NCBI RefSeq assembly: GCF_010499455.1
Contig: NZ_JAAGOH010000032.1
Location: 1-48,395, forward strand
Reading direction: 5' to 3'
DNA from: Ideonella livida
Lineage (GTDB): Bacteria; Pseudomonadota; Gammaproteobacteria; Burkholderiales; Burkholderiaceae_C
Length of the DNA stretch: 48,395 nt
The position numbers were made by a program, and so were the translations under genes. The notes under the pieces are model-generated. The model made no database searches. It was not told the DNA's origin and saw nothing but the letters and a program-made list of their open reading frames with translations. Position 1 is the first letter of the stretch; each line of letters begins with the position of its first letter. Shown in pieces: positions 27,325 to 37,059 of the stretch.

Positions 27325-27345
27325 TAGCTTGTTCGGATCCTGCCG

Positions 27346-28281
27346 ATGATCGTTCGCCCCCGCCAGCACTGGCTGCAACTGCTCCTGGTGTGGCACGGCT
27401 CCGTGCTGCGCCACATCCTGTTCCGCCTGGGACTCAACGGCGCGCTGGCCATCTTTGCCGTCTGCCTCATGCCTTGGCTCAAGGGCCACGGACTGGAGCT
27501 GTCCACCGCGCCGTTCAGTCTCATCGGCATTGCCCTGGCCATCTTCCTGGGCTTTCGCAACAGCGTCAGCTACGACCGCTTTTGGGAAGCGCGCAAGCTC
27601 TGGGGCGGCCTGCTTGTGGCCTCACGCTGCCTGCTGCGGCAGGCGCAAACGCTGACCGGCCGTGCCCCCACCGACCCCGCCGTGCGCGAGTTCTGCCACC
27701 TGCTGGTGGCGCTGGCCAGCGTGCTGCGCCACCAACTGCGCCACAGCCTGGCCAGCCCCGCCGCGCAGGCCGACCTGCAGCGCCTGCTGCCCGCCGACCT
27801 TGCTGCCGCCGTGGCCCGCGCCCAGTACCCCTGCGTGCGCTTGCTGCGTGAGCTGGCCGCCTGGGTGCGCCGCCAGCACACCGAAGGCCGCCTGAGCGAG
27901 GTTGCCGTCCAGTCCATGGACCGCAACCTCGACGAACTTACCCTTTACCACGGCAGCTGCGAACGCATCGCCGCTACTCCCATCCCTTACGCCTACAGCG
28001 TCCTGCTGCACCGCACCGTCACCGTCTACTGCACTCTGCTGCCCTTCAGCCTGGTCAGCGCCGCTGGCGTGCTCACCCCCGTCGTTTCCGTCTTTATCGC
28101 CTACGCCTTCATGGCCCTAGACGCCATCGCCTGCGAGCTGGAAGAACCCTTCGGTACCGAACCCAACGACCTCCCCCTCAACGCCATGTGCCTGACCATC
28201 GAACGCAGCCTGCTGGAGCTGTGCGATGCCGACAGCCTGCCGCTCCCGGCCAGTCCGGACCGGTTTCACGTGTTGGATTGA
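27346..28281 (+). CDS. bestrophin-like (UPF0187/YneE) channel protein
   Basis: A 311-residue membrane protein of the bestrophin-like family. SLIGIALAIFLGFRNSVSYDRFWEARKLWG is present in two adjoining stretches near residues 58-88 and is highly conserved, as are IPYAYSVLLHRT and the C-terminal ELEEPFGTEPNDLPLNAMC. Bacterial members are thought to be ion channels. The last gene before the CRISPR-cas locus, it has chromosomal-type codon use, and the GC content drops right after it. Confidence 0.85.
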   Translation: MIVRPRQHWLQLLLVWHGSVLRHILFRLGLNGALAIFAVCLMPWLKGHGLELSTAPFSLIGIALAIFLGFRNSVSYDRFWEARKLWGGLLVASRCLLRQAQTLTGRAPTDPAVREFCHLLVALASVLRHQLRHSLASPAAQADLQRLLPADLAAAVARAQYPCVRLLRELAAWVRRQHTEGRLSEVAVQSMDRNLDELTLYHGSCERIAATPIPYAYSVLLHRTVTVYCTLLPFSLVSAAGVLTPVVSVFIAYAFMALDAIACELEEPFGTEPNDLPLNAMCLTIERSLLELCDADSLPLPASPDRFHVLD

Positions 28282-28383
28282 GGGGGGCGGCGCGTAAATT
28301 CAACTTGAGTGGTGTTTGGTTACGGTGTCGTCCCATGAGCCTTTGGCCTGGCAAGATGGTTGGAAAAATGTTTAGGGGCGGCC

Positions 28384-29391
28384 ATGGACGAGATACATGC
28401 CAGTGATCTGAAGACCATCCTGCATTCCAAGCGTGCCAACTTGTACTACCTAGAGCATTGCCGGGTGTTGGTCAACGGTGGGCGGGTGGAGTACCTCACC
28501 GAACGCGGCAAACAGCAGCAGTACTGGAACATTCCCATTGCCAACACCACCACGGTGTTGCTGGGCACGGGCACCTCCATCACCCAGGCTGCCATGCGGG
28601 AGTTGGTCAAGGCCGGGGTGATGGTGGGTTTTTGCGGGGGCGGCGGCACGCCCTTGTTCGCCGGCACCGAGGCGACGCTGGAAGTCGCCTGGATGCCGCC
28701 GCAAAGCGAGTACCGGCCCACCGAGTACCTGCAGCAATGGGTGCGCTTTTGGTTTGACGAACCGCTGCGCCTGCAGGCTGCCAAGATGTTCCAGAAGGCG
28801 CGGCTGCTTCGGCTGCGTGACCACTGGATCCAGTCCAAAGCACTCAAAGAGCAGGGCTTTGAGCCCGATGGCCAGGCGCTGGAATCCTTGGTGTTGGGCA
28901 GTGCCTCGGCCCAGGCCATGGCGCCGGATCACACGGCCTTGCTCACAGAGGAGGCTCGGCTCACCAAGCAGCTGTACCGTTTGGCCGCCCAAGCCACTCG
29001 TTACGGCGAGTTCACCCGCGCCAAGCGTGGTGACGACCAACCCGCAGGCGGCGATGGCCCGGCCAACCAGTTCTTGGACCATGGCAACTACCTGGCTTAC
29101 GGGCTGGGGGCCACCGCCTGCTGGGTGCTGGGTTTGCCGCACGGATTGGCCGTGTTGCACGGCAAAACGCGGCGCGGCGGCCTGGTGTTTGACGTGGCCG
29201 ATCTGGTCAAGGACGCGGTGATCCTGCCCCAGGCCTTTGTGTCCGCCATGCGGGGCCACAGCGAACAGGCCTTCCGCCAAGCTTGTGTGGAAGCGCTCAC
29301 CCGCAGCGAGGCGCTGGACTTCATGATTGACACACTCAAGGCCACGGCAACGGCCTTGGGGCAACAAGTTCAGGCGGGGGCGCAGAAGTGA
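28384..29391 (+). CDS. cas1: type I-F Cas1 integrase
   Basis: A 335-residue Cas1 of subtype I-F. It makes the metal-dependent spacer integration cut at the leader-repeat junction together with Cas2-3. Likely metal ligands are a Glu near residue 190 (LLTEEARLTKQLYR), His259 (VLHGK) and Asp270/273 (VFDVADL). The start MDEIHASDLKTILHS matches the family, with AGGGG 5 nt upstream; a longer in-frame TTG start at 28360 was not used. The first gene of the cas operon. The 102-bp gap upstream (28282-28383) is A/T-richer than its surroundings, but I see no convincing -35/-10 pair. Confidence 0.97.
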   Translation: MDEIHASDLKTILHSKRANLYYLEHCRVLVNGGRVEYLTERGKQQQYWNIPIANTTTVLLGTGTSITQAAMRELVKAGVMVGFCGGGGTPLFAGTEATLEVAWMPPQSEYRPTEYLQQWVRFWFDEPLRLQAAKMFQKARLLRLRDHWIQSKALKEQGFEPDGQALESLVLGSASAQAMAPDHTALLTEEARLTKQLYRLAAQATRYGEFTRAKRGDDQPAGGDGPANQFLDHGNYLAYGLGATACWVLGLPHGLAVLHGKTRRGGLVFDVADLVKDAVILPQAFVSAMRGHSEQAFRQACVEALTRSEALDFMIDTLKATATALGQQVQAGAQK

Positions 29392-32300
29392 ACATCCTGC
29401 TGATCTCCCAGTGCGACAAGCGGGCCCTCACGCAGACCCGCCGGATCCTGGACCAGTTCGCCGAGCGGCGGGGTGACCGCACCTGGCAGACCCCCATCAC
29501 GCAAGATGGGCTGGACACCCTGCGCCGTCTGCTGCGAACTTCGGCGCGCAAGAACACCGCCGTGGCCTGCCACTGGATCCGGGGCATCGACCACTCTGAG
29601 CTGTTGTGGGTGGTGGGCGACCGCAGCCGCTTCAATGCCCAAGGCGCCGTGCCCACCAACACCACCACCCGCGATGTGTTGCGAGCCAAGGATGAAGACA
29701 CCTGGCAATCGGCCGGGCTGATTCGCCTGTTGGCTGACTTGGCCGGCCTGCTGCACGACTTGGGCAAGGCCACGCAGGCTTTCCAAATGCGCCTGTCTGG
29801 CAACTTGGAAGGCAAGAACCTCATCCGGCATGAGTGGGTGTCACTCCGCCTGCTGGAGTCGTTTGTCGGCTCAGACCCTGACGCGCAGTGGCTGCAGCGC
29901 TTGGCAGCCCCCACGGCGGCTGACGACGCGGCCTGGCTGACCCACTTGCGGCGTGACCATCTGGACGGCCCACAACCCTCGCCGTTCAAGGCCCTGGCGC
30001 ATGCCCCCTTGGCGGCCGCACTGGGTTGGTTGGTGGTCACCCACCACCGCTTGCCTCAGTTGCCCCATCGGTCCCAAGAGCAGCAAGTGCTTCAGCCTGC
30101 GACGTTGGTAGACCCATTGCAAGAGCTGGCGTCCTCTTGGAACGAGGATGCCTGCCTCAAGGAGCTGGACGCCGAGGCCTTTCGCCCCTATTGGACCTTT
30201 CCCCATGGCCTGCCCATGGTCACCCAAACCGCCTGGCGCCAACGGGCCAGCCGCGTGGCGCGTGGCCTGCTGCAGGTTCTGGCCCAAGCGGGCCCAGCGG
30301 TGCAGGCCGTTCCCGCCGATGCCTTTGTGATGCACCTCAGCCGCCTGTGCCTGATGCTGGCGGACCACCACTATTCCAGCCTGCAGGGCTCGCACCCTGA
30401 CCGGGTGAAGGGCGCACCAGGCTTTCCGCTGTGGGCCAACACCACGGCCCAAGGTGGGCGCAACCAAGGCTTGGATGAGCATCTGGTGGGGGTGGCCCAA
30501 CTGGGCGCGCTGGTGGGACGCTTTTTGCCGCAGGTGGCGCAGAACCTGCCGCATCTGGGGGAGCATCCCCTGCTCAAGAAGCGGGCCAAGCTGGATCGGT
30601 TCCGCTGGCAAGACCGCGCGGCAGAGTTGGCTGGTGGCCTGCGCGATGACTCGCGCCGCCAGGGGGCGTTCATCGTCAACATGGCGTCTACCGGCTGCGG
30701 CAAGACGCTGGGCAATGCCCGCATGATGTATGCGCTGGCCGACCCTGCCGTGGGCATGCGCTGTGCCTTTGCCATGGGCTTGCGCACGCTCACGCTGCAG
30801 ACCGGCCGGGCGTTTCGGGACATGCTCCGGCTGGACGATGACCAATTGGCCGTGCGCGTGGGCGGGTCGGCCAGCCAGGCGCTGTTTGAGTTTCACGAAG
30901 CGCGGGCCGAAAAAACTGGTTCAGCCTCTCAGCAAGCGCTGCTGGACGAAGACGGGCATGTGGACTTTGGCGGCGCGGTGGATGCCGACCCGCTGCTGCG
31001 CCGCGCCGTGGCTGACCCCACCGTGCGCAAGCTGCTGGTGGCGCCGCTCTTGGTCTGCACCATTGACCACCTGGCACCCGCGACGGAGAGCCAACGCGGC
31101 GGCCGGCAGATTGCCCCCATGCTGCGCCTGCTCAGTGGCGACTTGGTGCTGGATGAGCCAGATGACTTTGACCTGTCGGACCTGCCGGCCTTGACCCGCT
31201 TGGTGAACTGGGCCGGCTTGCTGGGCGCCCGGGTGCTGTTGTCTTCTGCCACGCTGCCGCCGGCGCTGGTGCACGGGCTGTTTGAGGCCTATCGCCAGGG
31301 CCGCCAGCTCCACCAACGGCACTGCGCAGATCGCCCCGGCCAAGTGGCCGCCCAGCCCGTTTGCTGCGCCTGGGTCGATGAGTTCCAGCAACAGGCCCAG
31401 CCCTGCGGAGATGGTGAAAGCTTCTTGGCCACGCATCAGCAATTTGCCCAGCGGCGCCACGCCCGCCTGGCCCAAGAGGCGGCCTCACCCCGCCGGCGGG
31501 CCGCCCTGTGGCCCTGGCCGGCCCAGCCACTGCCCAGCGGCATGGGCATGGCCGATCTGGCGGCGGACCTGGCCGCACAGTTGATGCAGGCGGCTGGGCA
31601 GTTGCACCACCACCATCACAGCATTGACCCGGTGACGGGGCGGCGTGTGAGCTTTGGCCTGGTGCGCCTGGCCAACATTGAACCCCTGTTTGAACTGGCC
31701 TTGGCTCTGTACCAGCAGGTGCCGCCCGCAGGGGTGCAACTGCATGTTTGCGTGTACCACGCACGCCATCCGCAACTGGTGCGCTCAGCCATTGAGCATG
31801 AGCTGGACGCCACCTTGCAGCGCCATAAGCCTGAAGCCGTGTTCTCACGCCCCAGCATCCGCCAGCGCTTGGATGCCACCGAGCAGCCGGACCACCTGTT
31901 CATCGTGCTGGGCAGCCCGGTCACGGAGGTGGGGCGGGACCACTGCTACGACTGGGCTGTGGTGGAGCCGTCTTCCATGCGGTCCTTCATTCAGTTGTGT
32001 GGGCGGGTGCGCCGCCACCACGGGGGCCCGGTCACGGAGCCCAACATCCTGATCCTGCAGCACAACCTGCGTAGCCAGCGCAGCCCGCAAACAGCCGCCT
32101 TCTGCTGGCCCGGTTTTGAAGGCGCCCCGGGTTCACCGTTTTCGCTGCGCAGCCATGACATGAAGACGCTGTTGCGCCCGGAGGAACTGCCGGTCATCGA
32201 CGCCCGCCCGCGGCTGTGCCTGCCAGCAGGAGGCAGCCTGGAGCCGCAGCGTTACCTGTCTGACCTGGAGCACGCGCGGCTGCAGCACGACATGCTGCCT

Positions 32301-32795
32301 CGCTCTTCGGTGCCCCCGCCCGCGCGCACCGCCAACCCACGGGCCAGGGCCCTTGCGGCGCAGAGCGATGCGCCAGCAGCGCCCGCCATCAATGCCAGCA
32401 GTTGGTGGCAGGCTGCCACACAGCGCGCGCAACTCACCGCCTTGTTGCAACAGAAGCAGCCGTTCCGCAAGACCACACAGCACGAGGTCACGGTGGCCCG
32501 GTTGCCAGATGAAGACGGCGACATCAAGCTGCATCAGCTCATGGGTCCAGGACATAAGAAGCTTTACCGGCCAGTAGAAGGCGAAGCTTGTGTGTCCATC
32601 GACGACGGGGCCCTCCAAGCTGAGCGTGTCGCCCCTTGGGCGGTGCCCGACTACGAGACCGCCCTCTCCGAGCTTGCCGAGTCCAAAGGCTTGTCACTGC
32701 GCCAGTGCGCCGAGCGCTTTGGCACCGTGACCGTGCCGGAGAGCGCCGGCGGCTGGCGATATCACCCGATGTTGGGCTTTGCCAAAGGCGTGTAG
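29388..32795 (+). CDS. cas3: Cas2-3 fusion nuclease-helicase
   Basis: An 1135-residue protein. Residues 1-95 or so form the Cas2 domain (MNILLISQCDKRALTQTRRI). The HD nuclease motif is HD123-124 in LLHDLGKATQ. The helicase has Walker A MASTGCGKT (432-440), DEPD (589-592), SSAT (619-622) and motif VI QLCGRVRRHH near 869. It degrades target DNA after Csy-complex recruitment, and with Cas1 takes part in spacer capture. The fusion of Cas2 to Cas3 is diagnostic for I-F. GTG start overlaps the cas1 stop by 4 bp. It is a little longer than the P. aeruginosa protein; catalytic motifs appear intact. Confidence 0.97.
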   Translation: MNILLISQCDKRALTQTRRILDQFAERRGDRTWQTPITQDGLDTLRRLLRTSARKNTAVACHWIRGIDHSELLWVVGDRSRFNAQGAVPTNTTTRDVLRAKDEDTWQSAGLIRLLADLAGLLHDLGKATQAFQMRLSGNLEGKNLIRHEWVSLRLLESFVGSDPDAQWLQRLAAPTAADDAAWLTHLRRDHLDGPQPSPFKALAHAPLAAALGWLVVTHHRLPQLPHRSQEQQVLQPATLVDPLQELASSWNEDACLKELDAEAFRPYWTFPHGLPMVTQTAWRQRASRVARGLLQVLAQAGPAVQAVPADAFVMHLSRLCLMLADHHYSSLQGSHPDRVKGAPGFPLWANTTAQGGRNQGLDEHLVGVAQLGALVGRFLPQVAQNLPHLGEHPLLKKRAKLDRFRWQDRAAELAGGLRDDSRRQGAFIVNMASTGCGKTLGNARMMYALADPAVGMRCAFAMGLRTLTLQTGRAFRDMLRLDDDQLAVRVGGSASQALFEFHEARAEKTGSASQQALLDEDGHVDFGGAVDADPLLRRAVADPTVRKLLVAPLLVCTIDHLAPATESQRGGRQIAPMLRLLSGDLVLDEPDDFDLSDLPALTRLVNWAGLLGARVLLSSATLPPALVHGLFEAYRQGRQLHQRHCADRPGQVAAQPVCCAWVDEFQQQAQPCGDGESFLATHQQFAQRRHARLAQEAASPRRRAALWPWPAQPLPSGMGMADLAADLAAQLMQAAGQLHHHHHSIDPVTGRRVSFGLVRLANIEPLFELALALYQQVPPAGVQLHVCVYHARHPQLVRSAIEHELDATLQRHKPEAVFSRPSIRQRLDATEQPDHLFIVLGSPVTEVGRDHCYDWAVVEPSSMRSFIQLCGRVRRHHGGPVTEPNILILQHNLRSQRSPQTAAFCWPGFEGAPGSPFSLRSHDMKTLLRPEELPVIDARPRLCLPAGGSLEPQRYLSDLEHARLQHDMLPRSSVPPPARTANPRARALAAQSDAPAAPAINASSWWQAATQRAQLTALLQQKQPFRKTTQHEVTVARLPDEDGDIKLHQLMGPGHKKLYRPVEGEACVSIDDGALQAERVAPWAVPDYETALSELAESKGLSLRQCAERFGTVTVPESAGGWRYHPMLGFAKGV

Positions 32796-32856
32796 CGCCA
32801 CCACGGCATAGTTGGTTGACACAAGTTTGATGACCGGTTTTTCTGGGAGAGCAAAG

Positions 32857-34164
32857 ATGGCACCACCCGATCCACAGCGAACTGAGGCCTTGCGCGCCTT
32901 GATAGAGGGCTTTCTTCAGCAGCGGCTGGCAGACAAGCTGGAGAAGTTAGACAAGAAGGAGAAAGCGGTCGAAAAGCTTGGCGCTGAGCAACTGTCCGGC
33001 CGAGCGGCGCTTTATGCAAAGTTCGAATACAAGACTTGGCTCGCAGACGCCGCTCGTCGGGTCGAAAAAGTTCAAGCCGTTACCCATTCCCTCAAGCCAA
33101 TCCACCCTGACGCCAAAGGTACAAATCTGTACTGCTTGCCCAGTACCTTGGCGCCGCTATCGGAGTTGGGCAGTCATGCGCTTGGCCAGCGCTTTGAAGC
33201 AGATGTAGTGTGTGACGCGCGCAATTTGGACGTCTACCAGTTTCTGAAGCTTCCGTTCCTAGATAAGACGCTTTGGGTCTTATGTGTCGAGTCAGACATT
33301 GACCTCGCCTCGGCTTTCAGCACCGATCCTGCTGAAGCGGCTCAATGGCTCGCTGCTTTCGCGAGCCTAGCTCAGCCAATTGGTCTGCTGGCTTCGCACA
33401 CTTTGGCCAAGCAGTTGTACTGGTTCACTGGCACCAATCCCCACAGCGATGCGGACTTTCACCTGTTGGCGCCGTTGTTCCCCACCTCACTGGTGCATGA
33501 GGTTCACTTGACGCTGCAGGAAGACCGCTTTGGTGATGCCGCCAAAGCGGCATGGGCTGCGTCCAATGCAGGTCGTTGGAGCTCGCACCCACTGCGCGAG
33601 TACCCCCAGCTGGCCTGCCGTCAAATGGGAGGTAGCAATCCTCAGAACATCAGCCAGCTCAACAGTGAACGGCGTGGCCAAAACCTGCTGCTGGCCTCTC
33701 TCCCGCCGGTGTGGGAGTCCGCAGCGGTCAAGCCCCTGCTGGGCGTGGGTTCGATGTTTGAGGCCATGGCCTGGCGCAAGAGCGTGCGGAACCTCCTCAA
33801 GTCGCTGCGTCAGTTCTTGGAAACGGACCCCGCCAACAACCAGCGCACGCGCGGCCACCGCGCCGACTTGGTGGAGCAACTCTTGGATGAACTCATGCAG
33901 CTGACCGCTGAGCAGCACACCCTGCCACCCGGCTGGAGCCAAGACCCGGCCTGCCACTTGCCCCAAGCCCAAAAGGCGTGGCTGGACCCTGAGGCTGCCC
34001 CTGAACCCGGAGATGACGCCCTGGACGAGATGGCGGCCGCCTTTGCGCGCTGGTTGAACCAACAACTGCGTGAATCACTGGCCATGGCGGATCCGGAGTA
34101 CCAGCACTGGCGCAAGCAGGCGCGTGAGCTGTTCAAACTGGCCGAGCGGGAGGGCGCGCTGTGA
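32857..34164 (+). CDS. csy1: Csy1 (Cas8f), large subunit of the I-F effector
   Basis: A 435-residue Csy1 (434 in P. aeruginosa). It binds the 5' handle of crRNA with Csy2 and reads the PAM. An N-terminal charged helix (ADKLEKLDKKEKAVEKLG) precedes the family region, which includes GGSNPQNISQLNSERRGQ, a hallmark of Csy1. ATG 32857 was chosen from several starts because GGGAG lies about 7 nt upstream; longer forms from 32812 or 32830 have no site. The first ~600 bp are clearly lower in GC than the rest of the gene (26 of 60 at 33241-33300 by hand count). Confidence 0.95.
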   Translation: MAPPDPQRTEALRALIEGFLQQRLADKLEKLDKKEKAVEKLGAEQLSGRAALYAKFEYKTWLADAARRVEKVQAVTHSLKPIHPDAKGTNLYCLPSTLAPLSELGSHALGQRFEADVVCDARNLDVYQFLKLPFLDKTLWVLCVESDIDLASAFSTDPAEAAQWLAAFASLAQPIGLLASHTLAKQLYWFTGTNPHSDADFHLLAPLFPTSLVHEVHLTLQEDRFGDAAKAAWAASNAGRWSSHPLREYPQLACRQMGGSNPQNISQLNSERRGQNLLLASLPPVWESAAVKPLLGVGSMFEAMAWRKSVRNLLKSLRQFLETDPANNQRTRGHRADLVEQLLDELMQLTAEQHTLPPGWSQDPACHLPQAQKAWLDPEAAPEPGDDALDEMAAAFARWLNQQLRESLAMADPEYQHWRKQARELFKLAEREGAL

Positions 34165-35225
34165 CGACCGACACGGTTCAACTCTCCGCCCCTGACCGCG
34201 CCGCCGTGCTGGTGCTGCCGCACCTGCGGGTGCAGGGTGCCAACGCCATCTCCAGCCCGCTGACCTGGGGCTTCCCGGCCATGACGGCCTTCACCGGCCT
34301 GATGACAGCGCTGGAGCGGCGGCTGGGCCCGCAAGCCGGCATCGCCTTTCTGGGTGTTGGGGTGGTCTGCCACGGCTATGAAGCGCAGGTTTCCGGGGGC
34401 TATACCCGAGCGTTTCACCTCAGCCGGCACCCCGTGCTGGCAGACGGCAGCAGCGCCGCCTTGGTGGAAGAAGGGCGGATCCACCTGGACCTGACGCTGG
34501 TCTTCTCCGTGGACCTGGCCAAAGAGCTGGTGGGTGACGCTGAACGCGCTGCCCTGGCAGCGCGTGTGGGCCACACGCTTGCCAGCATGCGCTTGGCGGG
34601 GGGTAGCGTGCTGCCACCCATAGGCGGGGTAGGGACAGGTGCGCGGCGCAAGGGCCACCCCAGCCTGGCCTTGCTGGCGGATGTTGAGGACGCCGAGGCA
34701 GGGCGGGCGCAGTTCCGCAAGCTGGCGCGGCAGTGGATGCCGGGCTTTGCCTTGGTCTCGCGCGATGACTTGTTGCAGAACCACTTGGCCCACATGCGGC
34801 AGGCCGAACCCGCCACCACGGTGTTGGACGCTTGGTTGGACCTCTCTCGCTGGAACAGCCAAGCCGCGCTGGCACCAGACCACGACGGTGAACCCACTGA
34901 CGCCACGCCAGCCACCTGGACCACGGCACCCCGCGCGGGGTGGACGGTGCCCATTCCTGTGGGCTTTGCCGGGCTCACCCCCTTGCAGGCCCCGGGCACG
35001 GTGGCGGGCGCACGCGACCGCAGCACACCCGTGCGCTTTGTGGAGACCGTCTGGTCCATGGGCCAGTGGATCAGCCCCCATCGCCTGCGCAGCCTGGCGG
35101 ACTTGGTTTGGTTCCCCGTCTACACCCCACCCACCGCAGAGGACAGCGCCCACGCGCTGTACCGCTGCGTCAATGAGTACACCCCCAGCCCAACCGTTTG
35201 GGCGCCAGAAGCCATCAACGGCTGA
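34161..35225 (+). CDS. csy2: Csy2 (Cas5f), effector subunit
   Basis: A 354-residue Csy2 that forms the tail of the Csy complex with Csy1. Family landmarks are LVLPHLRVQGANAISSPLTWGFP, and the late VRFVETVWSMGQWISPHR. GTG start overlaps the csy1 stop by 4 bp (GTGA), so they are translated together as a heterodimer. It is a little longer than the 327 residues in P. aeruginosa. Confidence 0.95.
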   Translation: MTTDTVQLSAPDRAAVLVLPHLRVQGANAISSPLTWGFPAMTAFTGLMTALERRLGPQAGIAFLGVGVVCHGYEAQVSGGYTRAFHLSRHPVLADGSSAALVEEGRIHLDLTLVFSVDLAKELVGDAERAALAARVGHTLASMRLAGGSVLPPIGGVGTGARRKGHPSLALLADVEDAEAGRAQFRKLARQWMPGFALVSRDDLLQNHLAHMRQAEPATTVLDAWLDLSRWNSQAALAPDHDGEPTDATPATWTTAPRAGWTVPIPVGFAGLTPLQAPGTVAGARDRSTPVRFVETVWSMGQWISPHRLRSLADLVWFPVYTPPTAEDSAHALYRCVNEYTPSPTVWAPEAING

Positions 35226-35250
35226 ACACTGAACTTCAAGGAGATCTTTC

Positions 35251-36294
35251 ATGGCTACCAAGGAAATCGCTCTCAAGACCGCTTCTGTGCTCGCTTTTGA
35301 GCGCAAGCTGGACCCGTCTGACGCCCAACTCTTCTCCGGCCGCTGGGATGCCCGCGCTGACGCCAAAGCGTGGGCGCCGGTCACGATCAATGAAAAGTCG
35401 GTGCGCGGCACCATCTCCAACCGGCTCAAGGCCAAGGACCAAGACCCGGCCAAGCTGGATGCCCAGATCGAGAACCCCAACCTGCAGACCGTGGATGTGG
35501 CCGCCCTGCCGGCCGATGCTGACACCCTGAAAGTCAGTTTCACGCTGCGTGTGTTGGGTGGCACGGGCACCCCCTCTGCCTGCAACAACGCCGACTACCA
35601 AGCCAAGCTGCTGGCCACAGTACATAGCTATGTGCAGGCCCATGGCTTTACTGAGTTGGCCCGGCGCTACGCCTTCAACCTGGCCAATGGCCGCTTCTTG
35701 TGGCGCAACCGGGTGGGGGCGGAGCAAGTGGAGGTGCACGTGACCCAGCTGGTGCAGGGCGCACCCACCCAAGCCTGGACCTTTGACGCCCTGGCCATGC
35801 CCACACGCAGTTTTGACGCCCCGCCAGCCAAGGCTGCTGACCTGGCTGCGCTGGCCGATGTGATCGCCCAGGGCTTGGCAGGCAGCAGCCATGTGCTGCT
35901 GCAAGTCACGGCATTTGCACGCATCGGAGCCGCCCAAGAGGTGTATCCGTCGCAAGAACTCATCTTGGACAAGGGCAACAGCAAGAAGAGCAAGACGCTG
36001 TACCACGTGAAGGGCGTGGCGGGCATTCACTCCCAAAAGCTGGGCAACGCGCTGCGCACCATCGACACCTGGTATCCCGGCGCTGAAGACCTGGGCCCCA
36101 TCGCCGTGGAGCCGTATGGCTCGGTTACCACGCTGGGCAAGGCCTTCCGTGCGCCGGGAGCGGGCAAGCAAGACTTCTACAACCTGCTGGACAACTGGAT
36201 CCTGAAGGACCGGGCACCTGAGCTGGTGCAGCAACACTTCGTGGTGGCCACCCTCATCCGGGGTGGCGTGTTTGGCGACGCGGGCAAGGACTGA
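35251..36294 (+). CDS. csy3: Csy3 (Cas7f), backbone subunit
   Basis: A 347-residue Cas7-type RNA-binding subunit (342 in P. aeruginosa), of which six copies coat the spacer part of the crRNA. Landmarks are [28 protein letters not shown]-like ([15 protein letters not shown]) and the C-terminal [19 protein letters not shown] strong AAGGAG site precedes the ATG, fitting a subunit needed in excess; the 25-bp gap before it is the longest after csy1. Confidence 0.96.
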   Translation: MATKEIALKTASVLAFERKLDPSDAQLFSGRWDARADAKAWAPVTINEKSVRGTISNRLKAKDQDPAKLDAQIENPNLQTVDVAALPADADTLKVSFTLRVLGGTGTPSACNNADYQAKLLATVHSYVQAHGFTELARRYAFNLANGRFLWRNRVGAEQVEVHVTQLVQGAPTQAWTFDALAMPTRSFDAPPAKAADLAALADVIAQGLAGSSHVLLQVTAFARIGAAQEVYPSQELILDKGNSKKSKTLYHVKGVAGIHSQKLGNALRTIDTWYPGAEDLGPIAVEPYGSVTTLGKAFRAPGAGKQDFYNLLDNWILKDRAPELVQQHFVVATLIRGGVFGDAGKD

Positions 36295-36297
36295 GCC

Positions 36298-36918
36298 ATG
36301 GCACCTTTCGATGAAGGTGCGGTGGCGCCAACCAGCCACTACCTGGAATTGACGCTTCATCAAGACCCGGACTTCACCGAAGCCCAGCTGATGAGCGCAC
36401 TCATCAACAAGCTTCACCGCGCCTTGTTTGACCAACTGGCCATACACGGTGCTGCCAGCAGTGTGGGGTTGAGCTTTCCGGCCTACCGGCCCCGGCCGGG
36501 GGGCTTGGGGCGATCCGTTCGCCTTCACGGCAGCGCGCAAACCCTAGGTCTCCTCATGGCTACCACCTGGCTGACTGGATTGCGAGATCACCTGCAACAG
36601 CCAAACCCGGACATCTTGCCGGTGCCGGGCAGTGTGGTGGCGCACCGCGTAGTGCAGCGGGTACAAGCCCAGAGCAACCCGAATCGGCTGCGCCGGCGTT
36701 GGTTGAAGCGTCATCCGGGCGAAGCCCCCGAAGTGGCAGAGGCAGCATTTCCTGCCGAAGCGGCAGAGAAGCTCGACCTGCCATTCATTCAGCTTCGCAG
36801 CCGCAGCACGGGACAGCCCTTTCCGCTGTTCGTGCGGCAGGTCGTCTCCGCAGCCAAACCGGGGACCTTCAATGCCTATGGCATGGGTTTGGACGGCTCC
36901 ACCGTGCCTTGGTTCTGA
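36298..36918 (+). CDS. cas6f: Cas6f (Csy4), crRNA endonuclease
   Basis: A 206-residue repeat-specific ribonuclease. The catalytic His is His40 in INKLHRALF (His29 in P. aeruginosa numbering); the Ser is in LRSRSTGQPF; the Arg-rich helix that reads the stem is NRLRRRWLKRH. The end NAYGMGLDGSTVPWF matches the family. It cuts at the base of the repeat hairpin and stays bound. It has about 11 extra N-terminal residues over the reference. The start follows the csy3 stop by 3 bp. Confidence 0.96.
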   Translation: MAPFDEGAVAPTSHYLELTLHQDPDFTEAQLMSALINKLHRALFDQLAIHGAASSVGLSFPAYRPRPGGLGRSVRLHGSAQTLGLLMATTWLTGLRDHLQQPNPDILPVPGSVVAHRVVQRVQAQSNPNRLRRRWLKRHPGEAPEVAEAAFPAEAAEKLDLPFIQLRSRSTGQPFPLFVRQVVSAAKPGTFNAYGMGLDGSTVPWF

Positions 36919-36963
36919 TCACCTGGCAGCCCAAAATTGCCGGCGCCACCCACGGTCCTTAAG

Positions 36964-36976
36964 AATCAATCACTTA
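36964..36976 (+). promoter_or_regulatory. distal IHF site in the leader
   Basis: AATCAATCACTTA matches the WATCAA-N4-TTR consensus at every fixed position. It is 84 bp from repeat 1. IHF is known to bend I-F leaders for Cas1-Cas2-3 integration. Confidence 0.7.
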
Positions 36977-37030
36977 CGCCTGATCTGAAAATTTGGGTCT
37001 GATGGCGCCGTTCGGACAAAACTCTTTGAC

Positions 37031-37043
37031 AATCAACGGTCTA
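37031..37043 (+). promoter_or_regulatory. proximal IHF site in the leader
   Basis: AATCAACGGTCTA matches WATCAA-N4-TTR with one mismatch. It ends 16 bp before repeat 1, the position expected for a DNA bend at the leader-repeat junction. Confidence 0.6.
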
Positions 37044-37059
37044 GAAAAAGCCTCTTCTA

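Larger units (their letters stand above)
36919..37059 (+). promoter_or_regulatory. CRISPR leader
   Basis: 141 bp from the cas6f stop to repeat 1, lower in GC than the flanks. It should hold the array promoter and integration signals. Two IHF-like sites are present (listed separately). I see a TTGACA at 37026-37031 but no fitting -10, so the promoter is not placed. The orientation is set by the I-F repeat strand and by degenerate repeats at the far end. Confidence 0.85.

Noticed and set aside
28282-28383. Promoter or a repeat-like regulatory crRNA upstream of cas1.
   Set aside because: No convincing -35/-10 pair and no repeat-like hairpin could be found by eye.
37026-37031. TTGACA in the leader as a -35 box for the array.
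   Set aside because: No fitting -10 lies 16-18 bp downstream; the bases overlap the IHF-like site.
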